Source of the DNA: Norana najaformis
Lineage: Eukaryota; Annelida; Clitellata; Crassiclitellata; Hormogastridae
Assembly: GCA_964023275.1 (NCBI GenBank)
Contig: OZ029921.1
Location: 11,165,806-11,229,805, forward strand
Length of the DNA: 64,000 nt
Direction of reading: 5' to 3'
The translations under genes and the position numbers were made by a program. Under the pieces are notes generated by a model that did no database searches, was not told the DNA's origin, and saw only the letters and a program-made list of their open reading frames with translations. Positions 1-10,114 of this stretch are shown one piece after another (positions within the stretch are counted from its first letter, which is position 1; the number at the start of each line of letters is the position of its first letter).

Positions 1-206
1 TAATCGGATTTTAATCACATGTTAGAAAAATGAGTAATACCAGTTGGATTGCAATTTTACAGTATTTAATATTTCTAATTTATATGCAATATCCAAAGTA
101 AAGAAAAGTAATTACAATTTTTAATCGCAGTTAATCGCATTTTAATCGCATGTTAGAAAAATGGGCAATCCCAGTTGGATTGCAATTTTACAGTATTCAA
201 TATTTG
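1..206 (-). mobile_element. hAT transposon 3' subterminal region, partial (runs off the window)
   Basis: Two units of the ~131-bp subterminal repeat seen at 2470-2835 lie here in the opposite orientation (blocks of ATTAATCGC/TTTTAATCGC and GTTGGATTGCAATTTTACAG). This is the 3' side of a second copy of the hAT family whose tip lies left of the window. At about 207 it abuts a LINE fragment. Confidence 0.7.
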
Positions 207-840
207 TATATTTTAAGTGAACTGAGTGGAGTAGTGTGGAGGATAAACAGGAGAGGTCCAAGAACAGAGCCATGTGGGACTCCACAAGTGAGAGGGCATG
301 ATTGGGATGAGGTTTCTAATATTTTGACGGAAAAAAAGCGGGAGGAGAGATAAGATTGTATCCAGGTTAGAGCAGTGTCAGTAAAACCGAACCAGGTTGA
401 AAGTCTTTGGAGCAAGATGTTGTGGTCGATGGTGTCAAAGGCTGCTGAAATATCAAGGAGGCAGAGACAAGAGACTTGTTGGTGAGAGATGGCAGAAACA
501 AGCTTGTTGTAGAGGGAAGTGAGTAGGGTTTCAGTTGAGTGGCGTTTAATGAAACCGGAATTGCATGGATTAAGGAGTGAATTTGAAGCTAGATAGTCGT
601 TGATCCGAGAGAGTACAATCCTTTCAGTTAATTTGGAGATGAAAGACAGGTTCGAAACAGGCCGGTAGTTTGAAAGGATTTCTTTGTCGAGTGATGATTT
701 CTTGAGAAGAAGGGTAACAAGAGAGTGTTTGAAAAGAAGGGGAAATTACCAGTAGAGAGGGAGAGGTTAACTATCTTGGTAATGACTGGAACAAGGACAG
801 ATGCACAGTCAAATACTAAGAAGTGTAGTTCACAGTTTAA
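207..840 (-). mobile_element. CR1/L2-like LINE, reverse transcriptase fragment
   Basis: On the minus strand, reading from about 840 down to 210, the translation gives RT blocks in the usual order: a substrate-entry block with GFIKRHSTET, motif A as LLDISAAFDTIDH (about 430-475), then LQRLSTWFGFTDTAL and motif B CGVPHGSVLGPLLFILHT (about 230-290). It stops before motif C, so both ends are missing. The open frame 197-415 covers the last part; a frame change separates it from motif A. The family resembles the L2-like copy at 61.3-63.8 kb. It is a dead fragment; the exact clade within CR1/L2 is not resolved. Confidence 0.8.
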
Positions 841-1105
841 TAAATATTAGTAGCAAACGTTAGATCAATCGTTGCGCTAATGCTAATATAACATACGCCA
901 ACATTATTCAAGCGTTCCATTAACGTTATTAACTTTATCGTAACAGTTTTACCAACGTAAAAACTATAAACCAAATCAACGTTTAATAAATATTTCACAT
1001 TTATATCGACCAAAGCGCTAAATTTTTCACTTCGTACATCTTTAATAATTTTTCAATCTTAATTTTAAAGTCAACAAGATATGATAACATGGCCAGTAAT
1101 GACTT
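841..1105. repeat. AACGTT-rich repeat, left piece
   Basis: One unit of the repeat that recurs at 2925-3637, same orientation (shared blocks such as AACGTTAGATCAATC and CAACGTTTAATAAA). It is non-coding. The hAT element at 1621-2850 and about 550 bp of unrecognised sequence separate it from the right piece. Confidence 0.6.
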
Positions 1106-1612
1106 TTCTTCAATTTATGTTACTTTTTGTTGTAACTCGGTTTTCAGGAAATTGCTTTATTTACAGTTTAGACTAGTGCACAATGACTATTTCCGCACCT
1201 GTGAGTGTGTCATCCAACGTTTTGTCTGTGCATAACAAATTTCGTAATAGTAATAATTGTGTAACTACTGCGTAATTATTGTCCAGCTACAGTAGCTGTA
1301 TGCATGAGTCCGCTTTCGCCTAAAGCATCTGATGCTTGTTCAATAGATTTTTTGAAGTTTGCCACCGACCGGAATGCAGGTCGTAAATTCCGTCAATCTT
1401 GCACTCTTTCGCAATCATTTAACCAGGAACCTAATCTCTAGAAACTTATCCGAATTTTCGATCGACACATTATGCAAAGCTGCTATTGAAATAATTACAC
1501 GTATTTATTTTCAAAAAGACTAAATTCTCAGAGCTCTAACTTGTCATTTATACAGATGCATTTAACAAACAATTCACATATTCAATGGCCCTTGTAGATC
1601 TCCCTTGTAGGT
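1106..1612. other. No recognisable feature
   Basis: AT-rich sequence without a convincing reading frame, inverted repeat or match to any other element in the window. Confidence 0.5.
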
Positions 1613-1906
1613 CTTATAATTAGGGCTGTTGATTAATCGCCGTTAACGCGTGCGATTAACGCGTTACAAAAATTTGCGATTACAATTTTTAACGCAACGA
1701 TTAACGCGTTAAGAACTTAGTCTTTCTTTCTTGCCGCGAGCGCTCGTCGACCAAAATTAGCGCGATAAAAATTCATTCCATGCTTGTCAGGGTCGACATT
1801 TATTATATATATGGTTGCTTGTTTCCTATTATTTCGCGCTTTTTCGCGTTCTGTAAATTCGATTGATATTAAAATCGGGGGTTACAAATTAGGTTTTACG
1901 TAAAGA

Positions 1907-2400
1907 ATGGAGTCAAGGAAACTAGGAAAGACAATACTGGACGGACAGTTTATTTGTAATACAGATGACAAGTCGTTTGTAAGTATTACAAGAGTGTCTA
2001 CAATAATACTACCATACCAACTCGTCGTTGATCTATGGCCTGCGTACCAGTCATGCGTTTACCGCTATTGAACGTGATAAGACATCAACGTTATCTTCAG
2101 CAGATGATAAAACGGAACCTGCACTAAGCCAAGCAACCCTAGTTCAGCAGCGGGAGATGTCTAAGCTAATGGACCAGGGCAAATGCGAAAGCATAACCAA
2201 TGCCATCACAAAATAGTTTGTGATGAATGGCCGATCCGTCAACATCCACCATGGCTAAAAAGTATTTGTCATCCCAGCAACGACTGTCCTTTGTGAACGA
2301 GTATATTTTGCCAGGACACATTGCTCATAAAAGCTGGCATCGCTGGACTCAAATAATGTGGATAAACTTGTTTGCTTCAACAACTGGTTGCATTTAAAAG
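1907..2400 (+). pseudogene. hAT transposase remnant (N-terminal start plus C-terminal dimerisation domain)
   Basis: A start-like MESRKLGKT frame lies at about 1907. Frames around 2030-2215 contain a block ending KCESITNAITK, which matches the region of ZBED-type hAT transposases before the catalytic core. From about 2255 to 2400 the frame reads VIPATTVLCERVYFA, then SLDSNNVDKLVCFNNWL. This is the conserved hAT C-terminal dimerisation signature (VPATS..CERVFS, LDP.NVD.LVCL.NWL). The RNase-H core between these blocks is deleted, and stops and frame changes interrupt the rest. It cannot encode a transposase. Confidence 0.8.
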
Positions 2401-2469
2401 AATAAACATTTTAAAGGTACTTTAAACATTTTACTTTGGACATGGCGTATAAATTAGAAATATTGAATA

Positions 2470-2835
2470 CTGTAAAATTGCAATCCAACTGGGATTGCCC
2501 ATTTTTCTAACATGCGATTAAAATGTGATTAACTGCGATTAAAAATTGTAATTACTTTTCTTTACTTTGGATATTGCATATAAATTAGAAATATTAAATA
2601 CTGTAAAATTGCAATCCAACTGGTATTACTCATTTTTCTAACATGCGATTAAAATGCGATTAACTGCGATTAAAAATTGTAATTACTTTTCTTTACTTTG
2701 GATATTGCATATAAATTAGAAATATTAAATACTGTAAAATTGCAATCCAATTGGTATTACTTATTTAACTAACATGCGATTAAAATGCGATTAACTGCGA
2801 TTAAAATGCGATTAATCGCGATTAAAATTTTTAAT
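2470..2835 (+). repeat. Three ~131-bp subterminal tandem repeats of the hAT element
   Basis: CTGTAAAATTGCAATCCAA begins units at 2470, 2601 and 2732, a period of 131 bp. Each unit ends in ATGCGATTAAAATGCGATTA-type blocks. Such subterminal repeats in hAT elements are usual binding sites for the transposase. Confidence 0.85.
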
Positions 2836-2924
2836 CGAAATGCAGCTCTACTTATAATATTTCCAGTATATAAGAAATTAAAGTTCATTTACTTGTTCTC
2901 ATGCTGCTAATGTTTGTATTCATT

Positions 2925-3637
2925 TGGATGTTACGTTCTTGGTCTAAAGTTTGCGGGAAACGTTTAATAAACGTTGTTTTTTCAGGTTTATTAAAAATCT
3001 TTTAAACGCACAATAATGTAGAAACGTGTAAAGAGCGTTTCTGCAACTCTTTCGCATTATTATAATGTATAATAACGTTTATACCATGCTAGAACGCTTT
3101 GATGCAAACTGCGTTAGAATGTTTGTTATAAACGTTATTATACGTTAAAATAACGCCACAACAAAGTTTCCGCTAGACGATACAGTAATTTTGCTCATAT
3201 GTTTTTACAGCACTTGTGTTTAAACGATTCATCAATCTAAGATAAGCTAAAAACAAATTTTATAAACATTTCCCGCAAACGTCAGATTAGTCACTAGATT
3301 ATTGCTAAAATAACGCTAAACAACGTTGCATTCTTGTTATTGCAACGTTCACTTAACGTTTTTAACCGTTTTTTCAACGTAATAAACCTTACAAAACAAC
3401 GTTTTCTAAACGGTTCATACAAATGTTAGATTAATCATTTCGATAACATTAAAATAGCGCCAAAACAGCGTTACGTTATCGTTACTTTAACGTTCACTTA
3501 ACGTTTGAATGAAATCTTTTTATAAACGTTAAAAAACTGAAAATACAACGTTTAATGAACGTTTTATGAAAAGAGTTAGATCAACGACTTTGGAAACCAT
3601 TTTCAAAGTCACATAAACGTTTTTGTGCTGCCTGGGG
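2925..3637. repeat. AACGTT-rich dispersed repeat, right piece with terminal motif
   Basis: Many AACGTT/AAACGTT words sit in imperfect units of roughly 140 bp. Blocks like CAACGTT...GTTCACTTAACGTTT recur at about 3345 and 3490. The stretch ends in AAACGTTTTTGTGCTGCCTGGGG at about 3615-3637, which resembles an element terminus. No coding capacity was seen and the class is unknown, possibly a MITE-like DNA element. Confidence 0.6.
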
Positions 3638-4660
3638 AGGTATGTGATATAATCAATGCTTTATAGTATAAGTTTTGTTATTTTAATAACAAAGATTGTT
3701 CTTCTCTATCCCTTTCTTATCCTGATGTCTTTCCTGCCTTTAACCTTGTATTAATTTTAACTTCTTGGAGGTTCATTCTGTTCTTTCTATTCCGAGCAGC
3801 CTATTCCATCTGCTTTATCTTCATTTCGAATTATAATTTCTGTAGTTGCTTTTCTTCTTTTTTCACAGCTTCAACTCTTTCTATTTCCTCTCGCCTTAGC
3901 CTGTTCTTTTTACCATCTCGTCCCTTTTGTAATGCCTAGAACTAGCATTTTCGCATTTCTTTTGGCCTTCTCTTTTTCTTTTCTCAAAGCTAGCATCTAA
4001 AATGACAACTCCAGCTTCGTCATGTTCTTGTTCTTTACTCCCGCGTGAGCCACCGCTTCTTCAGCTTATTGCTTCAACCATGTTTTTGCCAATTACTACA
4101 AGACTCGCTTTCCATCGTTCTGGGCAGACCTTGTTTAACCTGCTTTTTAGATATTTTCTTAATTTCTGCTTTTTTCATTCAACAGCTGCTCCATTTTCCT
4201 TACCTATGTACCAAGCATAACAAAATGCCCAAAACAAGTGAATTCAATTCTACATAGAAATATACAAAAATGCGTTTATTTTTAAACAATCAAAACCCAA
4301 CTTCATCGTCCCTCGGATCGTCTTGTTTCTTTCCCATCGACTTTATTGGTATCATTTCGCACCTCTTGCCTATATATACTATTTGACCACAGATAGTGTT
4401 TTAAAAAGCGCCCTTGTTCTGATCAGTTAGATAGTCGTGCACGCAGAGCTTTTGTGATGTATTAATATAAATATTAATAATATTATGAGTAATATTAACA
4501 ATAATATCTCATAAAATCGCTGCAAACAAGACTATCGAACTGCGTTTTAAGGTAGGCAGGAAATTTATGCTGCAAAGAGTCAAATGCAACAGTAAGTAAA
4601 CAAAATGGAGGACGGTCCAATACACGAGAAGGCACGATTCGAATTGAAGTGCGGCACCTG
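3638..4660. other. No recognisable feature
   Basis: T-rich then AT-rich sequence. The small frames at 4002-4257 overlap each other, have biased composition and show no known motif. I see no gene here. Confidence 0.5.
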
Positions 4661-4715
4661 CATGCTGATATTATTATTGATATTAGTATTAATATTAATA
4701 TTATTATTATTATAG
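4661..4715. repeat. Degenerate (ATT)n microsatellite at the 3' end of RLE LINE copy A
   Basis: Imperfect ATT/ATA repeat directly beyond the 3' untranslated region of copy A. On the element's strand it is (TAA)n. Confidence 0.85.
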
Positions 4716-4941
4716 AATCAAGTTATATTGTGTGACAGTTTCATTAAAATAAATGCAGTTAATAATCGCCATCTCCAGAGGGTTCAGAGCATGATGGCAA
4801 TGTTCCGGAGAGGCAGATGGCATTTCCTCGTTGAACAGCCACCGACATCTTATGAAACAAGAACGAGGTCTCTAGATGATCATGGGTTGCATCTGTTGTC
4901 CGACTTTCCAATTCTGTGATGAACTCCAGTCCTTCCTTGCT

Positions 4942-5810
4942 CTAGGCTCCGCTGGTCTCCAAGGCCACCGCCACAAGGGCATGAGAGCGAGTGATGGTAG
5001 CGTACTTCATCCTTTTGGACGAGGCTGCGTGGTCGGCAGCTTCACCTGCTCTGACCGATGTGTAAGGTAGATGGGACGTTGCATAGGTGTCCGGTACTGT
5101 GACATCCCATGCTAGGCACCGACCACGTGACCAAGGGATGAGCGTCACACCGTCAGGGCGTCTTCCGTCTTTCCTCGAAAGGCCAAGAGGTTCTTTCTGT
5201 GCAGGAATTTTGGCTCTGTTCATCACTCTCCAAGTGACGTCGTTCAACATACTGTGCCGCTGTTGTTTTCCGCCTCCTGCTCTGCAAACCAGGCCGTGTA
5301 GTCCACTGACGTCGACTTTTCCCCGCAGTGGTGGCATAAATGCAGTTCGCAAAGTGTTGTGCCCGGTCTCACCCCAATTGCCAACCGTACCTCCTCGTCT
5401 GAGAGACGCAGTCCCAAAGCAGATAAAGGGGGAGCCAGTAGCCAATCACCGGAATGTGGTGCTCGTGAGGCAAGGAGGCGAGCGCGATCGTACGGACCGC
5501 TAACAGACCCAAACTGATCCGTGCAGACCTTGCTTATCCAACGAGTATCCCAGACGTTTTGGCGGTGTGATGCTGATCCCGTTGGTGGCTCCGCACCTGT
5601 CAAGGCCATCCATGCGGTGAGTTCTGAGCTCACGAGTTCGTACGGCATCTCAGCTGACTCCGGTGGCAGAATGCAAGCCTGAAGTTCGCTGGTGCTCGCA
5701 GCAGAAGCCAGAAAGGTGGATAATGCCAGCGTAGAAGCACAGCGAATTCCCAGACCACCATCTCTCACCGGCAACGAAGCCTGTTGCCAATGGTCATCAC
5801 CAAGGTCCAC
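4942..5810 (-). pseudogene. RLE LINE copy A, linker, CCHC finger and restriction-like endonuclease
   Basis: Two overlapping frames (5244-5810, then 4942-5445) carry this part. The first has the conserved block LPVRDGGLGIRCAS and an Ala/Leu-rich thumb, then HHCGEKSTSV at the start of the finger. The second holds GLVCRAGGGKQQRHSMLND, RRPDGVTLIPWSRG (the PD of the endonuclease), LAWDVTV (the second acidic residue) and SKRMKYAT (a candidate catalytic Lys). The PD...D...K order matches the RLE fold of R2-type LINEs. A frameshift lies in the finger region; the tail down to about 4785 is still recognisable. Confidence 0.8.
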
Positions 5811-6164
5811 ATTTAAAATATTTGATAGACCGTCTCACAACAAGTGGTCGAACCGAGTCAAGCTTGGGGACTCAGCACAAACGGATGTACGCATAATGCA
5901 TAACAGCTTTGGAACACTTAGACTGTTCCGCAGCAGAACCAGAGCATCATGTGCATGAAGCAGAGATAATCTTGTAATCACTCTCTCAAGATCGTCAGCC
6001 TTCATTCCAATTGCCCTGTCGACAGCTGGACTTGGCATCAACATCGCGCCCAGCGGAGTCATCTCCTAGAAAGCCATGCTCTTAAATCCGTGGAAAGCAG
6101 GGTCCTCATTCAAAGCCAGGATATCGCGGCTCGCAATCTCGCATTTGCTACGAGTCAGTAGCAG

Positions 6165-7127
6165 TCACAGGTTCTTAGACTCTTCCATAATAAGTTGGAC
6201 GTCGGCGGCCACTGTCTCCTTGCTACCACCCAACGTGAGGTCATCTAGATGTCCGATTCGGAGATGCGACCTCAACTTTGTTAGAAGAGGTTGTAGTGCG
6301 AGACAGAACTCTAGGGGGCCCAAAGGATTGCCCTGCTGGGTCCCCTCTTCCGAACGTATGCCTTTGGAGCGGTATAGCAGGAGCGGTCGACTGGAATAGG
6401 CAGCGTGAGCAAAGCGGTAGAGCTCTGGAATGCCTCTGACCACGACCTCTAGAAGCGAATCTCTGCGCAGCGTGTTGAATGCATTGGAAAAGTCTAGCTT
6501 GACCAGGATGTTGTCTTCAGGCATTGTAGATACCCAACGATGTGTCGCATGAACAGCCGCCTCGGCGCCTCCCGGAATACCCACCCCCAGCTGAATAGGG
6601 GCGAGCTGATGAGCCAGCCTTGCCACAGCGTACGAATTCGCGCACTTAGCCGCCAGGCGGCGCCACGTATAACCCACCGCAATAGGTCGTATTCCTCCAT
6701 CCTTCTTGCTCAGAGCTATCAAGTTTGCCCCGTAGATCACTTCATTCACTTCTTCTGGAAGACCTCCCTTCAAAAGCAGATTGACAAGGTCGCATAAGTG
6801 TTGGCCGATGTTGTTGTCCACTCCAGAGTCCGCGAGGTCCTTTAGGTGCTGCGGGGTTATACCATCTGGGCCACCAGCCGAACCCGCCTGGAAAGAAGAA
6901 ATCGCCCTAGCAACTTCTTTACATGTCTGCAAAACAGCGAAGCGGTCGGATCTGTCCGAATAACATGGTATCCTTCTGTCCCCCGGCGCAGAGTGGTGCT
7001 TGCTTTTTAGCTTGGCCAGTGTTTCCGGTGTGTCCAAAGCTGGCTTATCATCGCTGCATATCTGTGCGCTTGTTGCAGTAGCCTTGTAGCTGTCTTCTTC
7101 GAGCTTACTGGCAACTGCCGACGCCAA
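6165..7127 (-). pseudogene. RLE LINE copy A, reverse transcriptase domain
   Basis: 320 residues with RT blocks in order: AGSAGGPDGITPQHLKDL (entry block), GGIRPIAVGYTWRRLAAKC, motif A LVKLDFSNAFNTL, motif B GTQQGNPLGP, and motif C as HLDDLTLGG, the catalytic Asp pair. The HLDD/YLDD form with LTLGG is typical of this family across the window. The frame ends just past motif C; thumb sequences continue in 5835-6062 and 5244-5810. Confidence 0.85.
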
Positions 7128-7150
7128 AAACGTTGTCGGATCGCATTTCG

Positions 7151-7753
7151 TTAGTCTGGTTTTACGAGACGATGGTGAACGTCAGTGTTCGAATGGATAG
7201 GTCCCTTTGACTTCCAATCAGAAAAACGGGACAGGATCGCATTCGTCGTGTTGCGTTTTCTTCCACCTCTCCTTGGCTTCACCAAAACCGCTCCTCCGAA
7301 TGCCAGCAGATCAGACCATTTACCAACACAATTCGGCTCTCGTATGATGGCCTGAATTAGATCCCCCAGGACAGCAGCACAAGATGGTCTTGCTGCTCTT
7401 TGGATTCTCTTTATCAGAGGGCCAGATGAATCAGGATGTATAAGGCGCGGCACCATAGTGGGCAGAGGTGCTTCAACCCCGGGAATTGGAAGTGCGGAGG
7501 CGATCTGTGCGCTTGTTGCAAAATCACTAGGAGGCGACAGTGATGCGGTCGCTTGTATTGAAGAGGCGTCTGCAGGCGGCTGGTCAGATCCCGCACAAGG
7601 GGCGGATCGAGGTCCAAGCCGGTGAATGGTGCCGTCAGAGGCATGAGTCTTAAAAGACGCCCAGCATACTCTACAGATGCCTTGTCCCTTGGAGGGTCTT
7701 TGTCTTAATCTGGTGTTGGCGCCGGCTGAACCATTAGTTGGCCTCCCATTCAT
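7151..7753 (-). pseudogene. RLE LINE copy A, N-terminal region with CxxC zinc finger
   Basis: 200 residues from an ATG at 7753. Residues about 23-55 contain GICRVCWASF, then THASDGTIHRLGP and a Cys in APCAG. This C-x2-C...H...C arrangement recurs in copies B, F and G, so it is a conserved N-terminal nucleic-acid-binding finger. The rest is proline/serine-rich, then basic (KPRRGGRKRN). The RT frame follows after a break near 7130-7150. Confidence 0.75.
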
Positions 7754-8130
7754 GTTCAGCTTCAGTGAGGGTGATTAAAACTTGGACATTGGCGTCAGTT
7801 ATTGGAGAGCTAGCGTTAACGGTAGACCTGTTCCATCCTTAGTTCAGTAATTATAAGCACACTGTTGCTAACGGAAACAATGACGTCACAATATAATATT
7901 AGTCCGACTGAGAGATATTTAAATTTCAAGCGCTCAGTGAACGGCCACGATGTTTAAAAGATATTCAAACCTGGAGACTAAAGAAATCCAGAAGCATGAT
8001 AAAATAAATCCGAATTCAGAAAGTATAAGTTTGTAGACTGCATATAAATCCAACCCTAACGTTGCCTTAGTCAGCTTAAAACTTAAATATTATTGCAAGC
8101 GAAAAATGATCGACCGACCGAATCAACTGA

Positions 8131-8138
8131 TGACGTCA
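8131..8138. promoter_or_regulatory. TGACGTCA palindrome at the 5' end of copy A
   Basis: A perfect CRE/ATF-type site sits within a few bases of the (ATT)n at the element's 5' terminus. The same site sits at the same place in copy G (20213-20220). It may belong to an internal promoter; function is inferred. Confidence 0.45.
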
Positions 8139-8142
8139 ATGA

Positions 8143-8197
8143 CCATTATTATTATTATTATTATCATTATTTTTATTATTATTATTATTATTATTAT
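8143..8197. repeat. (ATT)n microsatellite between copies A and B
   Basis: About 18 ATT units with a few interruptions. It forms the 5' flank of copy A and the 3' flank of copy B. Confidence 0.95.
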
Positions 8198-8238
8198 GTC
8201 ACTTCAATTATGATACAAATCTATTGTTGCTGGAGCAA

Positions 8239-9264
8239 CTAGAGCTGCTGTGGCGTCCAGGCTGGCACACTGGAAACAGATCGACTAGCTGCACCTCCGA
8301 ATCTCGTGATCTTGTCTTTAAGCGCCGTGGTGAAGAAGCAACCCTGAGTTAGCGGTCGCGTAAGTGTAGAGCGTTCTGTGGGCGTTTCTTCGATGGGGCG
8401 CAAGAACTTCCGGTGTGGATCGGACGAACATCCAGCACCACCAACTCCCTCCTCTTCATCGCCGTCGTCGTCTGCTTCGAAAGCGCCTGCGTCGTGGGCT
8501 TCGCTGACCCGAGCGTCGACGTCTCCTCGACCTCGACCCGCCGGCTGACCTTCGACAGGCGGTTTGGCTCTTTGACCCAGAGGATCGGTTGGGGCCCGTC
8601 GGCTGGGTCTCGACGACCAGTTCCATGTTCTCTCCTTTTCTTTAATCTTGGCTTCAGGCACGGTGATTGTTCTCTGGAATTGCCAGTCTTCGCTTAAATC
8701 TGGCTCCAAGAATGTGCCATTAAAGGCAATCGCGTTAGATCGCTGGATGGCAATTGAGAGGCGTTGGAACAGGAAAGAAGTCTCCCTCTTATCTCCCAAT
8801 ACTTGAGTCAAATGGCGTCCGATTTTCTTGATGAGGCTGAAGCCTTCCTGATTTATGGGGCCTAGAGTCTCGAAGGCCAGAGGGACGAAGCAGTGTGTCG
8901 AGAGAATATCACCGTATTTTGAGGTCTTTCGTTCTGCTGCGATCTCAGCAGCAGCACCTGCGACCACGGCTGTTCTGGATCGATAAGAGAATGCCAGAGT
9001 ATCGATTACTGTGGCGTCCCAGGTCAAGCATTTACCCCCTTCCCAAGGAATGAGGGTTGCTCCATCAGGTCGTCGGCCGTCGGACCTAACCAATCCTGCT
9101 GGTTCTTTAGTTGATGGAAAGCCAGCCTTCACGAGGGCGCGCCACACGATGTCATTGATACAGGCGTGTCTTGCTGTTCTCCCTGGGCCTAAAGGGCATG
9201 CTAGACCGTGCAAGCCGTCCGCAGTGACCAGAAACCCGCAGGGGCAAACGTGAGGGGCGCACAA
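8239..9264 (-). CDS. RLE LINE copy B, CCHC finger, endonuclease and C-terminal extension
   Basis: 341 residues. Residues about 7-25 are CPCGFLVTADGLHGLAC, a C-x-C-x8-H-x3-C finger like the post-RT finger of R2 elements. GRRPDGATLIPWEGG supplies the PD, LTWDATV the next Asp, and ERKTSKYGDI a Lys: the PD-(D/E)xK restriction-like endonuclease. Residues ~200-341 form an extension unusual for the family, acidic and proline-rich, ending with QGCFFTTALKDKITRFGG. The same extension appears in copy D, so it is a real part of this subfamily. The frame is open throughout, but the upstream frames are broken. Confidence 0.82.
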   Translation of the reverse strand: MCAPHVCPCGFLVTADGLHGLACPLGPGRTARHACINDIVWRALVKAGFPSTKEPAGLVRSDGRRPDGATLIPWEGGKCLTWDATVIDTLAFSYRSRTAVVAGAAAEIAAERKTSKYGDILSTHCFVPLAFETLGPINQEGFSLIKKIGRHLTQVLGDKRETSFLFQRLSIAIQRSNAIAFNGTFLEPDLSEDWQFQRTITVPEAKIKEKERTWNWSSRPSRRAPTDPLGQRAKPPVEGQPAGRGRGDVDARVSEAHDAGAFEADDDGDEEEGVGGAGCSSDPHRKFLRPIEETPTERSTLTRPLTQGCFFTTALKDKITRFGGAASRSVSSVPAWTPQQL

Positions 9265-10114
9265 GTCTATCCCGTCTTAGGCCTGTTGCGATGCGTACAG
9301 CCTCATCGTCTAGCCTCAAGCCGCAGGCACTTATGGGCAGCGCCAAAAGCCAGTCGCCAGAGTGTGGTGAAGAAACTGCCTTAAATCTGGCTTCGTGGTA
9401 CTCGGATGTTATTGAGGCTCTGAGGGTTGCCAGACTCTTTTGGATAAATGGGCGGTCCCAAGTTGCCTGTTTATGGGATTTTGGGGCCTCGGGATTGGGG
9501 GCATTTAATTCCGCTGACCAGCGGGTCCGGGCTTGTTCCAAAGGGCCATACGGGGGCAGGTCGCAAGAGCTAAGAATGGAATCCTGTAACGACGTGGTGC
9601 CTGCGGCTGAAGCCAAGAAGGCGGGAAGTGCCAGCGAGGACGCGCGACGTATACCAAGACCTCCGTCTCGGACAGGTAAAGATGCCTGATCCCAGCTCTG
9701 ATCATTCAGAGCCAAGTTGAGCATGTTGGTGAGGCCTTTGCGCAGCAGTTGGTCGAATGTGTCAAGAACCGGGTTGTCCATGCATGGTGTGCAGCGGAGT
9801 GTGTGCAGCAGGGTGCAAGAGCTTAGTGAGTTGCGAAGAAGAATTATGGCATCATGCCTAGATATGTAAGCCAGACGGTCAATCCCTAGTGATAGTTGTG
9901 CGCATCGCTTCTCCAGTGCATCCCTTAGAGCTCCGCCCGTGGAAAGAGGTGCGCCCAAAAGACAAGCATTGTCAGAAGGTGTGACCGTGAAGCAGTCTAG
10001 AGGAGATGGCAGGTTGGTAGATTGGATGTGTGTTATCACTTCGCACTTACTGACATTTAGTGTCAAACCCATTTCGCCCGCGACGCCGATAATAGATTCG
10101 ACGTCTGCCGCCAC
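9152..10114 (-). pseudogene. RLE LINE copy B, RT thumb and linker
   Basis: 320 residues continuing directly after motif C: MGLTLNVSKCEVITHIQ, CLLGAPLSTGGALRDALE, HDAIILLRNSLSSC, ASLPVRDGGLGIRRASSL and SGDWLLALPISACGLRLDDE. These blocks recur in order in copies A, C, F and H. The last ~35 residues are out of frame with the CCHC/RLE frame that begins at 9264, marking a second break. Confidence 0.82.

Larger units (their letters stand above)
1621..2850 (+). mobile_element. hAT transposon, internally deleted, with exact 8-bp target duplication
   Basis: The element starts TAGGGCTG and ends CAGCTCTA (inverted: TAGAGCTG), which gives TAGRGCTG termini. The 8-bp sequence CTTATAAT flanks it on both sides (1613-1620 and 2851-2858), the target duplication length of hAT transposons. 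Inside are a remnant of the transposase including the C-terminal dimerisation block, and three ~131-bp subterminal repeats on the 3' side. At 1230 bp it is far too short for an autonomous hAT, so it is a deletion derivative. The perfect duplication suggests a fairly recent insertion. Confidence 0.9.
4716..8142 (-). mobile_element. RLE-type LINE copy A, nearly full length
   Basis: A non-LTR retrotransposon of the restriction-like-endonuclease grade (R2/R4/Hero/CRE type), read right to left. Its order is: 5' UTR (8142-7754), N-terminal zinc-finger region, reverse transcriptase, thumb and linker with the PVRDGGLGIR block, CCHC finger, RLE domain, and a short 3' UTR ending at (TAA)n. It is bounded by ATT microsatellites on both sides (4661-4715 and 8143-8197). 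Frames 7151-7753, 6165-7127, 5835-6062, 5244-5810 and 4942-5445 carry successive parts, so at least four frame breaks have accumulated. Expression of a whole protein is not possible. Confidence 0.85.

Noticed and set aside
2028-2216. Independent small host gene
   Set aside because: Lies inside the hAT element between its transposase blocks.
3880-4260. Small overlapping frames in the T-rich stretch
   Set aside because: Biased composition, overlapping frames, no motif.
5087-5503. Plus-strand frame of 138 codons
   Set aside because: Lies opposite the CCHC-RLE region of LINE copy A. The minus strand carries the recognisable motifs, so this is an antisense shadow; the same holds for plus frames at 9291-9689 and 12601-12903.
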